DNA of 64,000 nt from Mesocentrotus franciscanus (Eukaryota > Echinodermata > Echinoidea > Camarodonta > Strongylocentrotidae). The translations under genes were made by a program, and so were the position numbers. The stretch lies in the NCBI GenBank assembly GCA_037976565.1, contig CP137667.1, forward strand, positions 33,902,425 through 33,966,424, read 5' to 3'. Shown here piece after piece: positions 12,893 through 24,454 of this stretch (the first letter of the stretch is position 1; each line of letters starts with the position of its first letter). The notes below the pieces were generated by a model. That model did no database searches, was not told the origin of the DNA, and saw only the letters and a list, made by a program, of their open reading frames with translations.

Positions 12893-13129
12893 AGAAAAAG
12901 TGCTTATATCTTCAAAAGTTTAGCACCATTTCTTATAATATTTAGGTCGATGATTCTTGAATAGGTATTTTATCTCTGGGTGAAATTTAGAAGACTTTTG
13001 GACTGTTATTACTTCAGGTATGTGTCCTGCAAAAAGGAGCATAATCTTCAAACGCGATTTTCTCGAAACCCGGTTTTTCGTGCGCACACGCGTTTACGCC
13101 CTTCTGCCGGGCACACGACGATGTGTCTC

Positions 13130-13560
13130 CAAGATTGACGAGCTGAGTCCGCAATTGGCGAAAAGTATCCACTGACAAATTAACGTTATTTATATGTAAT
13201 CTTTATATTATTTTTTTCTCTCCATAACGTGACGATATTTTAATTATTGAAGTGAGATGTTTGTAAATGTACATGCAAGTGTTAACATATTCCTTATCAT
13301 CCTCACCACAATAATTCATGTTATTTTTCAGGAATCTTTACATTAAATTCTTTATCATAACATAACGATATTTTAATCATTGAAGTGTAATGTCTGTAAT
13401 GTAAATTTAAATGTAAATATATTCCTAATCATCCTCACTGCAATTATTCACCGGGCACAACTACAAAGTTATTTACTACAGCATGTATATTCGCAAAACA
13501 AGTCTGAATTCTTAGACTGGGCGCGGTAGAGGTAGTTCGTCCAGGGCACGTCGATCAGCG
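13130..13560. repeat. Imperfect tandem copies around TATTTTAATYATTGAAGTG
   Basis: The phrase ATATTTTAATTATTGAAGTG (near 13233) recurs as ATATTTTAATCATTGAAGTG (near 13370), each followed by a similar AT-rich run and a 'CCTCAC' stretch. This is a short duplication about 137 bases apart. Confidence 0.6.
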
Positions 13561-13561
13561 C

Positions 13562-13569
13562 TATATATA
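13562..13569 (+). promoter_or_regulatory. Candidate TATA box (TATATATA)
   Basis: Lies 32 bases upstream of the ATG at 13601, after CAGCGC. This is close for a TATA box plus a 5' UTR, so the pairing is tentative. Confidence 0.25.
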
Positions 13570-13600
13570 CATGTGGCTTGTATAGTGTAGGTATACCACG

Positions 13601-13876
13601 ATGGTAGATTCCAAAGTCCTAGTTGCAATAGACGCGTTTTTATTTGAACAACAAATGATCGACCTTCGTCCCTTTGTGTGGTGTTACGGCAAGTTTGGTC
13701 AACCTTATAGTCCTACCCTTAACCATATTTGCATTCCTTACTCAGATTTTGTTTTCATTTTCCTAAAAGGCGAGCATTCCAATCAGGACTTAGTTATTTT
13801 ACCGACCATCTTTGCGTCCGTAATTCAGAAAGGAGAGAAATTATATAGTTTTCACAGAGAACAATTTCGCCTATAG
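13601..13876 (+). CDS. Unrecognised 91-codon open frame
   Basis: Starts in good context (ACGATGG), ends TAG, and is followed within about 20 bases by a GTAAGT donor-like site. The predicted peptide begins MVDSKVLVAIDAF and ends HREQFRL; it is moderately hydrophobic with no clear signal peptide, and I recognise no domain. A TATATATA precedes it. It lies between the two large elements and could be a first exon of a transposon or cellular gene, or a chance frame. Confidence 0.25.
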   Translation: MVDSKVLVAIDAFLFEQQMIDLRPFVWCYGKFGQPYSPTLNHICIPYSDFVFIFLKGEHSNQDLVILPTIFASVIQKGEKLYSFHREQFRL

Positions 13877-14169
13877 AAGGTGCGGAGAAGGTAAGTCAAT
13901 CACAAATCGTAAGCGTATACATGCCAATTAACTCTACCGCTTTGGTTGGTAGACTACCACTTTTCGGAGATATAAGTCGCCTGATGACTTTTTACAGAGA
14001 GCTTTCGATTTGGGGCTAACCATGCTTTAAATAATAGGTTATCAATAAACAAATAAACGACTGAGTAAGTGCATGAGTAGTAAAAAAAAATAGAATAAAA
14101 GTCAATTTACGCGCAGAGTATCCCATACTAGATACATATCAAGCACATGGGACCTCGATCTTGATAGCC

Positions 14170-14276
14170 TGAAACGCAACATATTTATTTTATTTTATTT
14201 ATTTATCTTTTTTTATTTTTTTATTTATTGATTCATTATTATTACTAGTAGTATTATAATAATAATAATAATAATA

Positions 14277-14308
<32 letters not shown>

Positions 14309-14320
14309 TATATATATTGG
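14170..14320. repeat. AT-rich low-complexity tract with (TTA)n and (TA)n
   Basis: T-rich run, then AATAAT/ATTATT units and about 13 TA steps to 14318. It is followed by a GC-rich fragment (14320-14412). Confidence 0.85.
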
Positions 14321-14739
14321 GGGCGGGGTCAAATTCCGAATTTACTTGGTCTGGGAGGGCAGCCCCCCTCCCAGACCCTCTGCACGCTAGGTCGCTGCGC
14401 TCCCTCGTACCAATGTAATTTACCTCTTTCTGATATTCAAGTGTTGGCATGTATGCATGCTGAGAGCCAGAAGGGCATGAGCTCGTATCCTTTAACAGAG
14501 TTAATCACCGCATGGGTCGATCTTCTTTTAACAACAGGGCAGACAATAATTATACGGAAGCAACATTGATCTTTGGACGCACTTCCCGCCACAGTTGTCC
14601 GTCGTTTACCTGCACAGAAATTTGATATCTAGTCTGCGGGCACGTTTCCTGTTAAACAAATTCACAAATATTAAATTCTATAAAGCCTTTATTTAGCCTA
14701 TAACGAAATTCGTCCTTCTATGTAGGCTGCTCCCCAGTC

Positions 14740-15290
14740 GAAATAAAATAGTCAAAAACTACAAAAAAAATATATGAAAAATAGACCAAGAAAATATATT
14801 TTCTCACTATTTCGTCTTTCTCAAAATAGATGGAAAATAGTCCAGAAATAGATTAAAAATAGAAAAAAAAATAGAAAAAAAAAATATTTTTAGGTTATAT
14901 GTTTTGGAACGCTTGAAAAATAGCGAAAAAATAGAAAAATATACAGAAAATATATGAAATAAAATAGTCTAAAACTATATATAAAAATATATGAAAAATA
15001 TATTTTCTCACTATTTCTTCTCTTTAAAAATAGATGGAAAATAGTCCAGAAATAGATTAAAAATAGCAAAAAAATAGCAAAAAATATATTTTTAGGTTAT
15101 ATGTTTTGGAACGCTTAAAAAAATAGCGAAAAAATAGAAAAATATACAGAAAATATATGAAATAAAATAGTCTAAAACTATATAAAAAAATTATGAAATA
15201 AAATATATTTTCCCACTATTTTTTTACTCCAAGAAATAGCAAGAAAATAGGAAGGAAATATATGAGAAATATATTTAAAATATATCCAGA
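14740..15290. repeat. AT-rich tandem repeat, unit about 203-216 bp
   Basis: GAAATAAAATAGTC marks unit starts at about 14740, 14956 and 15159. Each unit contains GATGGAAAATAGTCCAGAAA and TTATATGTTTTGGAACGCTT, so roughly 2.5 copies are present. Confidence 0.85.
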
Positions 15291-15392
15291 CTGCAGTCAC
15301 CATCACAATACACTCTCTATATCATCATCTATGACCCTCTCACAATCACATCACCCCTAAAAAGAGCTGACAACACTCACTTAACCTTTCAG

Positions 15393-15641
15393 ATTAGTGG
15401 AGACAAATTTAAGCTACAAGTATTGAAAGAAATCGTTAAAATATATACAGTGTACGATCTGGAACATGAATTTAATGGTATATACATCAATGAATTTGTA
15501 CAGCTGATAATGGAAAAAGAATGGAAAAAGCATGGACCCTATAAAAGATGCCTGAAAATTTGGCTTATGTTGAGATCTTGTTTTATCCTAGATGGATATA
15601 AAAATAAAAAAGGACAATGTAGAAAAGAATATGCATCCTAA
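15393..15641 (+). pseudogene. Possible terminal exon of an unrecognised gene
   Basis: A TTTCAG acceptor at about 15392 opens a frame that runs to a stop at 15641. It encodes a Lys-rich sequence with HEFNGIYINEFVQLIMEKEW. I do not recognise it. Base composition matches the AT-rich surroundings, so it may be a chance frame or a remnant of the element's own gene. Confidence 0.25.
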
Positions 15642-16356
15642 TTTTAAACTTTTTGGCAAGTACAGTGAAAGGAATTGTAGCACATAATGTATATAAAAAG
15701 ATAAATAACGATTAACCTTTCGCAAATAATATTTATATAATATACAGCTCGGAAAATAATTATTAGACCACAAAGTATCGGGCGCATAGATATATGAAAT
15801 CTGTATATTTTTGATGGGCTCAATCAGTGGGTTATGAAATCACCACTGGTACTAATGGTGGAATCTTGGATAAGAATTCTAAAAACAGTGGTATACACAT
15901 ATATTCTTTTTTCGCTAAAAGTGTCCAGATAGCCATTTTCGGACGATTTTGTGGTCCATTAGGTTAAACTAGTGTTTTCCAGCATTTATGTGATGTGAGT
16001 CAAATTTTGAAACCCGGAAGGGTCGACTTTTAATCAAGAGTTGTTTTACATTTTTGATAAACGCATTTCAAGTAAATATCAAATGAATGTCAACCCAGTG
16101 TTCAGTGAAGAAAGATTCAAAACTTACCTCACTTGACCACAATGTCTGAAAATACTTGTTTGGCCCAATGGACCACATAATTGGCACCAACGTGGCCATG
16201 TGGGCACTGTTAATTGGGAAAAACATGTGTACATCTTTGTAATCAGCACATTTTATCCCTGAATCCACCAGAAGGACTATGTAATCCAGTGATTGAATCC
16301 ACCAAAAGATTAATATTTTTGTACTAATATAAATGTTCTAATTTTGGGCATATATA

Positions 16357-16477
16357 CAGTCAACTCTGACTTATGCAAGGTCAAAACAATGGAAAATAAA
16401 GAGAAAAGACTAATATAACACCTTCGACTTAGGCCTGCATTCATCTTATGCAAATTCGACTTAGGCAGAGTTGACTG
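16357..16477. mobile_element. 121-bp MITE, Tc1/mariner-like, TA-flanked
   Basis: Inverted ends CAGTCAACTCTGACTTATGC and the complementary GACTTAGGCAGAGTTGACTG, with TA on both sides. A longer, diverged copy in the opposite orientation lies at 22102-22280. Confidence 0.75.
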
Positions 16478-18247
16478 TATGTGATAGATAGGTTTCTGTA
16501 AAATTAAATAAATATACATGAAAATGTATCATACCGGTAAATACCAAACATGACATTCTTTGGCACATAAAAATTATTTTAAAAAACTTTCCAGTATTGT
16601 GCATATATATGCATCCCTATACATGTTATGGCAAGCTACTGAAAGGCAAGGAAAATATTTGCACTGAATATAATAAAATAATATAACATTTTATAAACAT
16701 ATATGAAAAGTACATCTATTATAACACACTGGGGCAGAATGCAGCTATTGTTTGGCAGTTGATATACAAAAACATTGATGGACATGGACATACTTTACCA
16801 CCCCCCCCCCTCCCTCCATAACAAAAACACTTAAAGATGAAAAAAAAATACAAGAGACCTGTCACAGTGGGTCTTTAGCTTACCTGAGCATGCAGCTTTG
16901 CAAGCTGGGCACTTTGATCATTTTTCTTCAGTAAATTGAGATACCCTTCACACATTGATGACTCCTACCAAGTTCAGTTACAATAATCTACCAATTATGT
17001 TTTTTCAAGAAGACAATAATGTTGATTTGGCTTTTCTTTGCTGCCCCCTGATGCACCACCCCCACTTGAACAAATTAAGATCCCCTTACTTTTAAGAGAT
17101 GACTCCTGCCAAGTTTGGTCAAAATCTACTGTATGCGTTCTGAAGAAGATTGACATGTTTTTTGGCCCTTTATTTAATTTCCTCCATCTTTACTCTCAGA
17201 GCCTGCTGGAATTTAGCTGATTTGTGTCCGTCCCCCTTTGATCTTCCTGCAATTGTTGAAAGATATAAACAGAACAAAAATATTTAGAAGTATTATAGTG
17301 ATGCTTATCAGAATTGCCACGATCGAGTAGCGTCACATGTTACTGTAGCTCAAACAACACGATGCTCAGAAATAAAATTATAGTACAGTTCACTGGATAC
17401 TGCCCATAAAAAAGCCATAAAAGTAGAGCTTTTTGAAAAGTATAATCAACTTCGCATAAGTCAATCTTGACATGCAAAAGTTAAAGTCGCAATTAAAAGT
17501 TTTATTTTCAAAATAGGCAATTATTCAACATTCAAAATCTATAACTTACGGGTCCTTGGTCTTTCAAGCAAGTCAACAGAGTACCACTTCTTTTTAGCCT
17601 CATCGTACGCCTCCCATCCATCGATCCTCATCCTCCGGCCACCTGCCGAACTTCGCTGCTCAAACCATCCTCTTCACATTATCCAGTGTGACTGTGAACA
17701 CACACGACGAGTGCATGCATATTCTAGAAAAGAAAAAAAAAGATTATATGATTTAAATCATTTTACAAATTTTACAAAATATATCCTGGAAAAAGGCATG
17801 CATGCACATGATGAACGGGATTCCTACTAGTAATTAGAAATCTATAGTAGGGCCTACAGGCTGGATCTCTAAAACTAAAACTAAAAGAGTCTTAAACTAT
17901 ACTAAAGTCAATCATGACTGATACTGTTAGTCTTACTCTTACTTAGTTATAGTGATAAGTTTAACCAGTTTACCGAGTCAGTGAGTGATACGGTTACGAC
18001 ATATTATGTACATATTATTCATTATCAATGATACCAAAATATCATAAAATCGTATTTTACTTACAAATTTGATAAACATCGACTCTAAAAATGAGGATTT
18101 CTGGAACCTTGTCAAATGTCACTTCTTCATGTTTTTTCGTAATGGACGGAAATGAAAATTCAATTTGAAGAACATTCATACATTGTCATCGACAATTTAA
18201 TGCCAGGCCCAGTTCAAAAACAGAATTAGCTCAGTCAAATGATCAAA

Positions 18248-18834
18248 TCGGCGCTAGTGTACTTCCGTATCCATTTTTTTTACCCATATAACTCCGGCGT
18301 GGGAATACCCTACTAAAACATACCCAAAATCAAGTAAATCTTCATCAATTGTTCCAATAAGGGTCATGATTTAAAAGTTCTTATGTTTTTTACCTGATCG
18401 TGTCAATTTTGTTATATCTATTTTGGAGTTTTTTTTCTCGTAAAAACAAAGACTTATTAAAATCTAGGCCTAGACCTATAGATCTACACTTTCTCACGGG
18501 ATTCACGGCAACCGTCGGTACGGTACTACATACTGCACTGCCTACAGTACTGGGTAGACCACCTCCACGGGTAGACTATGCAATTGTATTGTGCAGCAGT
18601 TTGCCGTGAATCCCGTGAGAAAGTGTATATTATAAGTCTTCGTTTTTAGGAAGAATACTCCCCAAAAAAAAAAAAAAATTGACACAAAGGGTAAGAAACA
18701 TAACGACTTTTAAATCATGACCATTATTTGAACAATTGATGAAGATTTAGTTGATTTTGGGGTATGTTTTAGTAGGGCCTCTCCACGCCAGAGTTACGGG
18801 TCAAAAAATGGATACGAAAGTACACTAACGCCGA
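18248..18834. mobile_element. Foldback element with ~250-bp inverted arms
   Basis: Left arm 18248-18511 and right arm 18601-18834 are diverged inverted copies around an 89-base loop. The ends read CGGCGCTAGTGTACTTCC and, on the minus strand, CGGCGTTAGTGTACTTTC. The inner ends match well over CACTTTCTCACGGGATTCAC. Small indels and an A-run difference show it is not newly formed. Confidence 0.85.
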
Positions 18835-20154
18835 ATTATGAAATGCAGTAAAATTTGCCTATCTTTATTAAGTCAATATCTTCATTATTTCTCACCCAAT
18901 TTCAAGTAAATATCATCCCTAGGTAGTTTTTAGTTCCTGTATCTATGGATTTCACATCCAACGTAGATTCTAAGTTTAAATACTCAGTAGGCCGTAGGCC
19001 CTACGCCTAACGGCCAACGGTCGTCTCAGAGTGACTCAGAATCTAGACCGAAAGCTTCAGTCTCTGATATCGACGGTTGTTCCGCTGAGATTGCATCTGG
19101 CTCCTCTGACCGCCTCTATATACATAGACTGAAGTACGGCGTATGGGGTAGTGTGCGGAACGAATGGTCGATCGGTTCGGCCGGACCGCGATGAATGAGA
19201 TATGCAACGAGTTTTTCACTTTTTACGTCTTCACATATTCATTTTGGCTGCAATATTACACTGAGTATTATAACAAATAATAAATAACCCGGAAATAAAT
19301 ACTTGACTTACGATAGCTTGCTCATTTAGATCCTAAATTAATGATTAATCCGAAAGTCTTGTAGCCAACATGATTTGTTGTCAGCCATCTTGGTTTGAGT
19401 TGATGAATATTCATTTTTTTCGAACGTCCAATAGCTACGTATGAGTCAGCCCGGCTTGAGCCGGTGATGTTTGAATATTCATAAGTCCAATATCAAACAC
19501 GTGCTCTGATTGGCCATTGGGCTTGTTTTGGTCGGTTGACCCGGAAATATATCGGCCGGGTCATGTCATAGATTACCAGTTCGAATGCCGTTTCATGGTT
19601 CTGAGATAAACAATTGATAATTCATATACGTAAGTCCGTAAATTTCGCATTTAGAAATAGGTAATAAAACTTATACAACTGTACATAGGAGAAAAAATAC
19701 AAATTTGATTTCTATCTGATTTATAAATCAGAAAATTAGATCTAAATAAGGAAAATCGTGGGAGAAAGTTTCGTAACAAGTGCTGCACAATCGGCTCAAT
19801 CTCTCCCCCCGTTGCGAGCCGTATTGGTTACCGTCTGTGTATGGGGAATGTCAACAAATGTCAGTTTTATTAAAGAATGACCCATACCAGACGGTTATTT
19901 CTGTCTACTCAGAATCATGCACTCACCTTCAATTTATCGTCGCTGTATCTGGCTAGTTTCTTGCTTGTTCGAGCTCGGATCACGGGAATATCACTACTGC
20001 AGACATTAATCACTTACAACTTAGGAAAAACTAGACCTATATCTCAAATTCTCAATGACTTTCGGATGATTTAATGAGAATATCGTAACTTGTTAAATCA
20101 ACGTACGAACTTCCCGCTATTGTAGCTAGCTTATTTGAAATTCGTTGACTATAC

Positions 20155-20164
20155 TGCGCATGCG
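20155..20164. promoter_or_regulatory. NRF1-type site TGCGCATGCG
   Basis: A perfect palindromic core of the NRF1 motif, typical of TATA-less animal promoters. It lies 333 bases upstream of the candidate first exon at 20497; a further GCGCGCGCATGC lies at about 20363. Confidence 0.4.
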
Positions 20165-20496
20165 TTGTTCATCAAGACTTAAACAAAACCACAGATAATT
20201 ATTTATTTATTATATTTTTGGAATTAAATTCTTTTTTTTTAAATTTCATAATGATTTCTTTTTTTTTTCAACATAATGAGCGACACAATTTTTTTAGCTG
20301 CAATTAATTAAATGATTAATCTGTAGATTTTTAAAGATGAGAACGTTCAACGTACGAGTGTGCGCGCGCATGCAGTTGCAAAATATAAGCTCGATCACAC
20401 TTCTGATATTTCAACCAAAAAGGCGTTATATCCGCCTAGATTCGTCTGTACCATTCGCGTCTCGAAATACATCATTTTCTGGCGATTTCATCATGG

Positions 20497-21800
20497 ATGA
20501 AAGACTTAAATGAGCTTGCTGATATATCAAATATACCCAGGAAAATGAAGCCAGAATGGAAGAAATCCAAAGCAAAAGAGCGGAGAAACAGTGCAGTGGT
20601 GAAGGTGAGTTTGCTTTTTGTGCTCGAGTCAGTCCCGTGTGTGTAATTTGATGTTGGGACTATGATTTTATTTTTGTTTCATCTGATTTCACTTTTGTTT
20701 CATCATGCAATCGTACAATGTATTGAAAATGGGCAGTATTGTATCATGTCAAGATAAAAACAACTGTATTTCTAAGAATATTTTGTATTGTTTTGGAATC
20801 AATAAAAAATAACTATTGCAAGAGAAAAAACTTGATTTGATAATGATTAATCTTATTTATAGATCTAGACTAATATTATTAATAATATTAATAAGACGTA
20901 CGATGTGACTAAGAAAAGTAAGAGATAAGATAGATGTTGGGGACAATGAAATTATCTAAAATAATCATTCATTAGTCTTAGAATCAATAATGGTCAGGGG
21001 CACCCTTTGAAATCATAAATGAGAGTTAGTCTATATGGAGTCTTTTATTGACACATTTTTCCTAGTGACAATAGACCCTCTACCTAGGCTCTAGTCTAGT
21101 CAAAAATATAATTTCTATTTGGCGTGGTCATTGTGACAGTGCTACTGCTGGTTAAGTAAACATGACTTAGCCATGATTTTCTTAATTCAAAATAATACTG
21201 CCTAGCCATATTGCATTTGGTCTCTATCACCTGAGCTGTTAGCTAGCTATTACAACTTAAATTTGGCATGGTTTTGAAATAGTGTTTTGCTAGATTTATA
21301 GTTATGAAAAAGCAATAATAATGATTGATAACTCTGTCAAAAAAAACCTGGAAAGAATTCCTTTCAAAATTCCTTCTTTCATTTGTTGGTATGTCCCGCT
21401 ACAGCTACAATAGTTGGATAGGCATACATCTAACGTGTGTACTCTGTTTTAACTACACAATCGCTATAGAACGTGACATGACATGGAACACCTGGGTCAG
21501 AATCCTCTTTGATTTTCAATCAATCCAAAAGTAAATTCACTCTAACTCTAAGATATTGCTTTTGCTGTATTTTGCTGATTTTAATTTTTACTTTTCATCC
21601 AAATTCAGGTTAACGGCCAGCCATTGTATGCCTTCATCCATCACATAGCTTTCGAAAAGCAGCAATCCTTGACGAGGGGACATTGACGACATCTTCCATG
21701 CGTTCTATGAGGATTCCAATAAGGAGCGACAAGATGCATTCATAGCAGCTAGCGTACAAAACAGACGGATGTTAAAAACTCTTGCTCGCACGCAGTAGCC
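20497..21800 (+). pseudogene. Two-exon gene remnant within the 9.7 kb element, frameshifted
   Basis: Exon 20497-20604 starts MKDLNELADISNIPRKM, continues with a basic stretch (KKSKAKERRN) and ends in phase at a GTGAGT donor. The intron ends AAATTCAG at 21608; the next block begins VNGQPLYAFIHHIAFEKQQ. After about 26 codons a stop intervenes, but the neighbouring frame continues as DIDDIFHAFYEDSNKERQDA and on to about 21795. This pattern indicates one frameshift in a formerly coding exon. The protein is not recognised. Confidence 0.45.
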
Positions 21801-22101
21801 ATCAACATTGAAGAGAAAATCCTGCAGCTACTGCTATGCATGGACCACGCACCTACCTTGAAACTGTCAAGGAGTTTTATGCAGCAATCTGCATATCGGA
21901 TGCAATGGATGTGTACATACATGTATATGTAGCTTAGTTCTTTGTCACTGCACTCAATGTCATGTGTTCTTGCGATTGGGGCCCCTGCGATTGCGGCCCC
22001 AGCAATCAAGTACGACTATACTCTACAAAGAGGACTGTACTCAATGGAAGAAGAAGAAGAAGGATATGTTAATAGACCAGCTATATGTATATATATCTCT
22101 A

Positions 22102-22280
22102 TACTTTCAACTCTTCCTAAATCGGATTTGCATAAGTCGAATAATCGCCTAAGTCGAAGGTGCTGTACTAGTCCTTTCTCTTTATTTTCTATTGTTTTGA
22201 CCTTGCATTAGGAGAAAAAATTCTTGGTCGAAGCAATTTCTTCAGTCCCAACAGATTTGACTTAGGCAGAGTTAACTATA
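22102..22280. mobile_element. Second copy of the mariner-like MITE (opposite orientation)
   Basis: Shares GACTTAGGCAGAGTT, TTGCATAAGTCG and CTTTATTTTCTATTGTTTTG with the copy at 16357-16477, on the other strand. It is longer and more diverged. Confidence 0.65.
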
Positions 22281-23539
22281 TATATTTATATTTGTTTTGT
22301 GCAGACCTTGTAAGTTGTAACAAAAGTTGTTTTCAACATCCATTGAAATATGTCCATGCTTCCTAATGCTTGTCCATTGTCGAGCTTTGTGTATCAGTAA
22401 TAACTAAGTAGTGTTGTCAAATCAATTATTATGCAGTTTTCTGTTTCTAAAATTAGTTTCACTGGTCCAACGCTGTCTCAAGGGCTGGTGCCGAGTACTC
22501 GACAGTCACTGTTATGAATTTGTTAAGTAACTTTATTTCAAATTGCTGGCAGCATAGTGAAGGCTCGTCAATAGTTCTGCTACTGTAATTCTGTTGAGTG
22601 TAGACACTGCAACCTCTTCTACCTTAGTACCTTACCATCACTTTTTGGCAGACTGCCCTTCTGTCTTTACACATTTGAGAAATAAATGTTTTCAACCTGC
22701 ATGTTACAAAAATGAGAATAATATAACAAGAGTTTTCTATTACCTTTTAGCCTGGTGAAAGGAAAGTTATGTGATTTTCATATGTTTTTCCATGTTAGTG
22801 ATGTCACATAATGATTCAATTGATGTATATACTCAAATTTTTAGTAAACATTGTGAATTGGTGATTGCATAATGTACATTCATTGATATTTTAACAATTC
22901 ATATAATCATGTGAAAGGATGACTAGGGCTGGCGGTAGGTGCTATGTTTAGGGTTCATTCAACTCTTTGGCTAAATCAGGATTCTCACCCCGTAATCATA
23001 TAATGGCTATAAAATAGTTAACTAAAGGTACCGTATTTGATAGTTGCTTATATTATAATGGCCATGGAATTTTTATTTAAAGGTTATTGTATCTCTATTC
23101 TAAGTTTTTGCTCATTTTAATGTATAACGATGCCTTGGCATATAGTACTGTGCTACCACTGCTGTGCAGTGTTTACTTTATAGTGTACTGATAGACCAAT
23201 GAATAAATAAAAGGTAACAGTTAACAAATAATTGAAAAGAATACGTATTTTCATTAATTTTGGAAATGGCTGCTGGTCCTGAAAAAAAGGCACCCGGTTC
23301 TCTCAAAATGTAAGGACATGGAGCCGCTTTTTCAGATATTCGGCTCACAGTCTGCATTGACTTATGGAAAGGCTTGGACATTTGTAACAAATATGTTCTT
23401 CTCGACCACCTGCATTTACTTTTGGTTATTTTTCCCATTTCTCAAAGAAAGTCTTACTGGAGCCAGTTATAATAGAAAGGAGTAAAACACTCAATGGTTG
23501 AAAAACCAAAGCAAAAAAACAGAAAACATAATTTGATTA

Positions 23540-24180
23540 GTCCAAAAGAAGAGCTCAAAATAGCAGGAATATAGTGCTAAACTTTTAAAGACAAAAAAAT
23601 ATTATAAAACAGGTACACACATGTTAATTGCAAAAATAGCAGGAAAATAATGATAAGTTTTTAAAGATGAAAAAATAGTATAAAATAAAGTGCAATAAAT
23701 GGGAAAATAGTGATAAACATTTAAAGACGAAAAAATAGTATAAAAATAGGTTAACTTTATGTTATGTCAAGTGCAAGCAGGAAAATAGTGAAATATAAGT
23801 ATAAAATTATGTTAAGTGCAAAAATAGCAGGAAAATAGTGAACAACTTTTAACGACGAAAAATGATATAAAATAGTTTAACTTTATGTTATGTTAAGTGC
23901 AAAAATAGCAGGAAAATAGTGAAAAACTTTCAAAGACTAAAAATAGTATAAAAATAGGTTAACTTTATGTTATGTTAAGTGCAAAAATAGCAGGAAAATA
24001 GTGAAAACTTTCAAAGACAAAAAAATAGTATAAAAATAGGTTAACTTTATGGTTATGTTAAGTGCAAAAATAGCAGGAAAATAGTGAAATACTTTTAAAC
24101 ACGAAAAAGAGTACAAAAATAGGTTAACATTATGTTATGTTAAGTGCAAAAATAGCTGGAAAATAGTGAAAACATTATAA
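23540..24180. repeat. AT-rich tandem repeat, unit about 86 bp
   Basis: Seven or so copies of a unit containing GCAGGAAAATAGTG, TTTAAAGACRAAAAAATAGT and GGTTAACTTTATGTTATG. It lies just inside the right end of the 9.7 kb element; the words resemble those of the left array. Confidence 0.9.
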
Positions 24181-24454
24181 AAAGGGAAAAATAGTTTTAA
24201 AATAGTGCAGAAAATAGAAATAGCTAAAAATAGTTTATTTTTTCACTATTTTTATGAAAATAGTCTAAAAATAGCCACCTTGTTGGGGAAAATGGAAAAA
24301 ATATAAGAAAAATAGTGTAGTTTTTAGACTATTTTTTAAAAAAATAGCCAAAAAATAGATCAAGAAATCAAGAAATAGCAAAAAAATATATGAAAAATAG
24401 TGAAAAAATATATTTTTCTACTGGTCAAAATGACTGGGGAGCTGACCTATATGA

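Larger units (their letters stand above)
7097..13121. mobile_element. Approximately 6 kb DNA element with ~28 bp terminal inverted repeats
   Basis: The left end at 7097 reads TCGTCGTGTGCCCGGCAGAA and continues into GGGCGTTAAC; the right end at 13121-13092 reads the same on the other strand with one mismatch. Variants of the GC-rich motif GCAGAAGGGCG recur near both ends (about 7275 and 7327; 12755, 12803, 12825, 12870), as expected for transposase-binding subterminal repeats. The interior is AT-rich and includes decayed exons (8579-9563) and a minisatellite. I see no intact transposase, and no clear target-site duplication, so the superfamily is unassigned. Confidence 0.7.
14723..24449. mobile_element. 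Approximately 9.7 kb inverted-repeat element with AT-rich subterminal arrays
   Basis: Left end TAGGCTGCTCCCCAGTC and right end (minus strand) TAGGTCAGCTCCCCAGTC, each flanked by TATG (14719-14722 and 24450-24453), a possible 4-base target duplication. Just inside both ends lie long AT-rich tandem arrays made of AAAATAG-type words. The interior has a decayed gene (20497-21800), an NRF1-like promoter site, a foldback element and two small mariner-like MITEs. No transposase is recognised. The boundaries rest on about 17 matching bases, so the single-element reading is tentative. Confidence 0.55.

Noticed and set aside
14180..14450. Minus-strand frame with IYIYIY and NNNN runs
   Set aside because: Low-complexity microsatellite translation.
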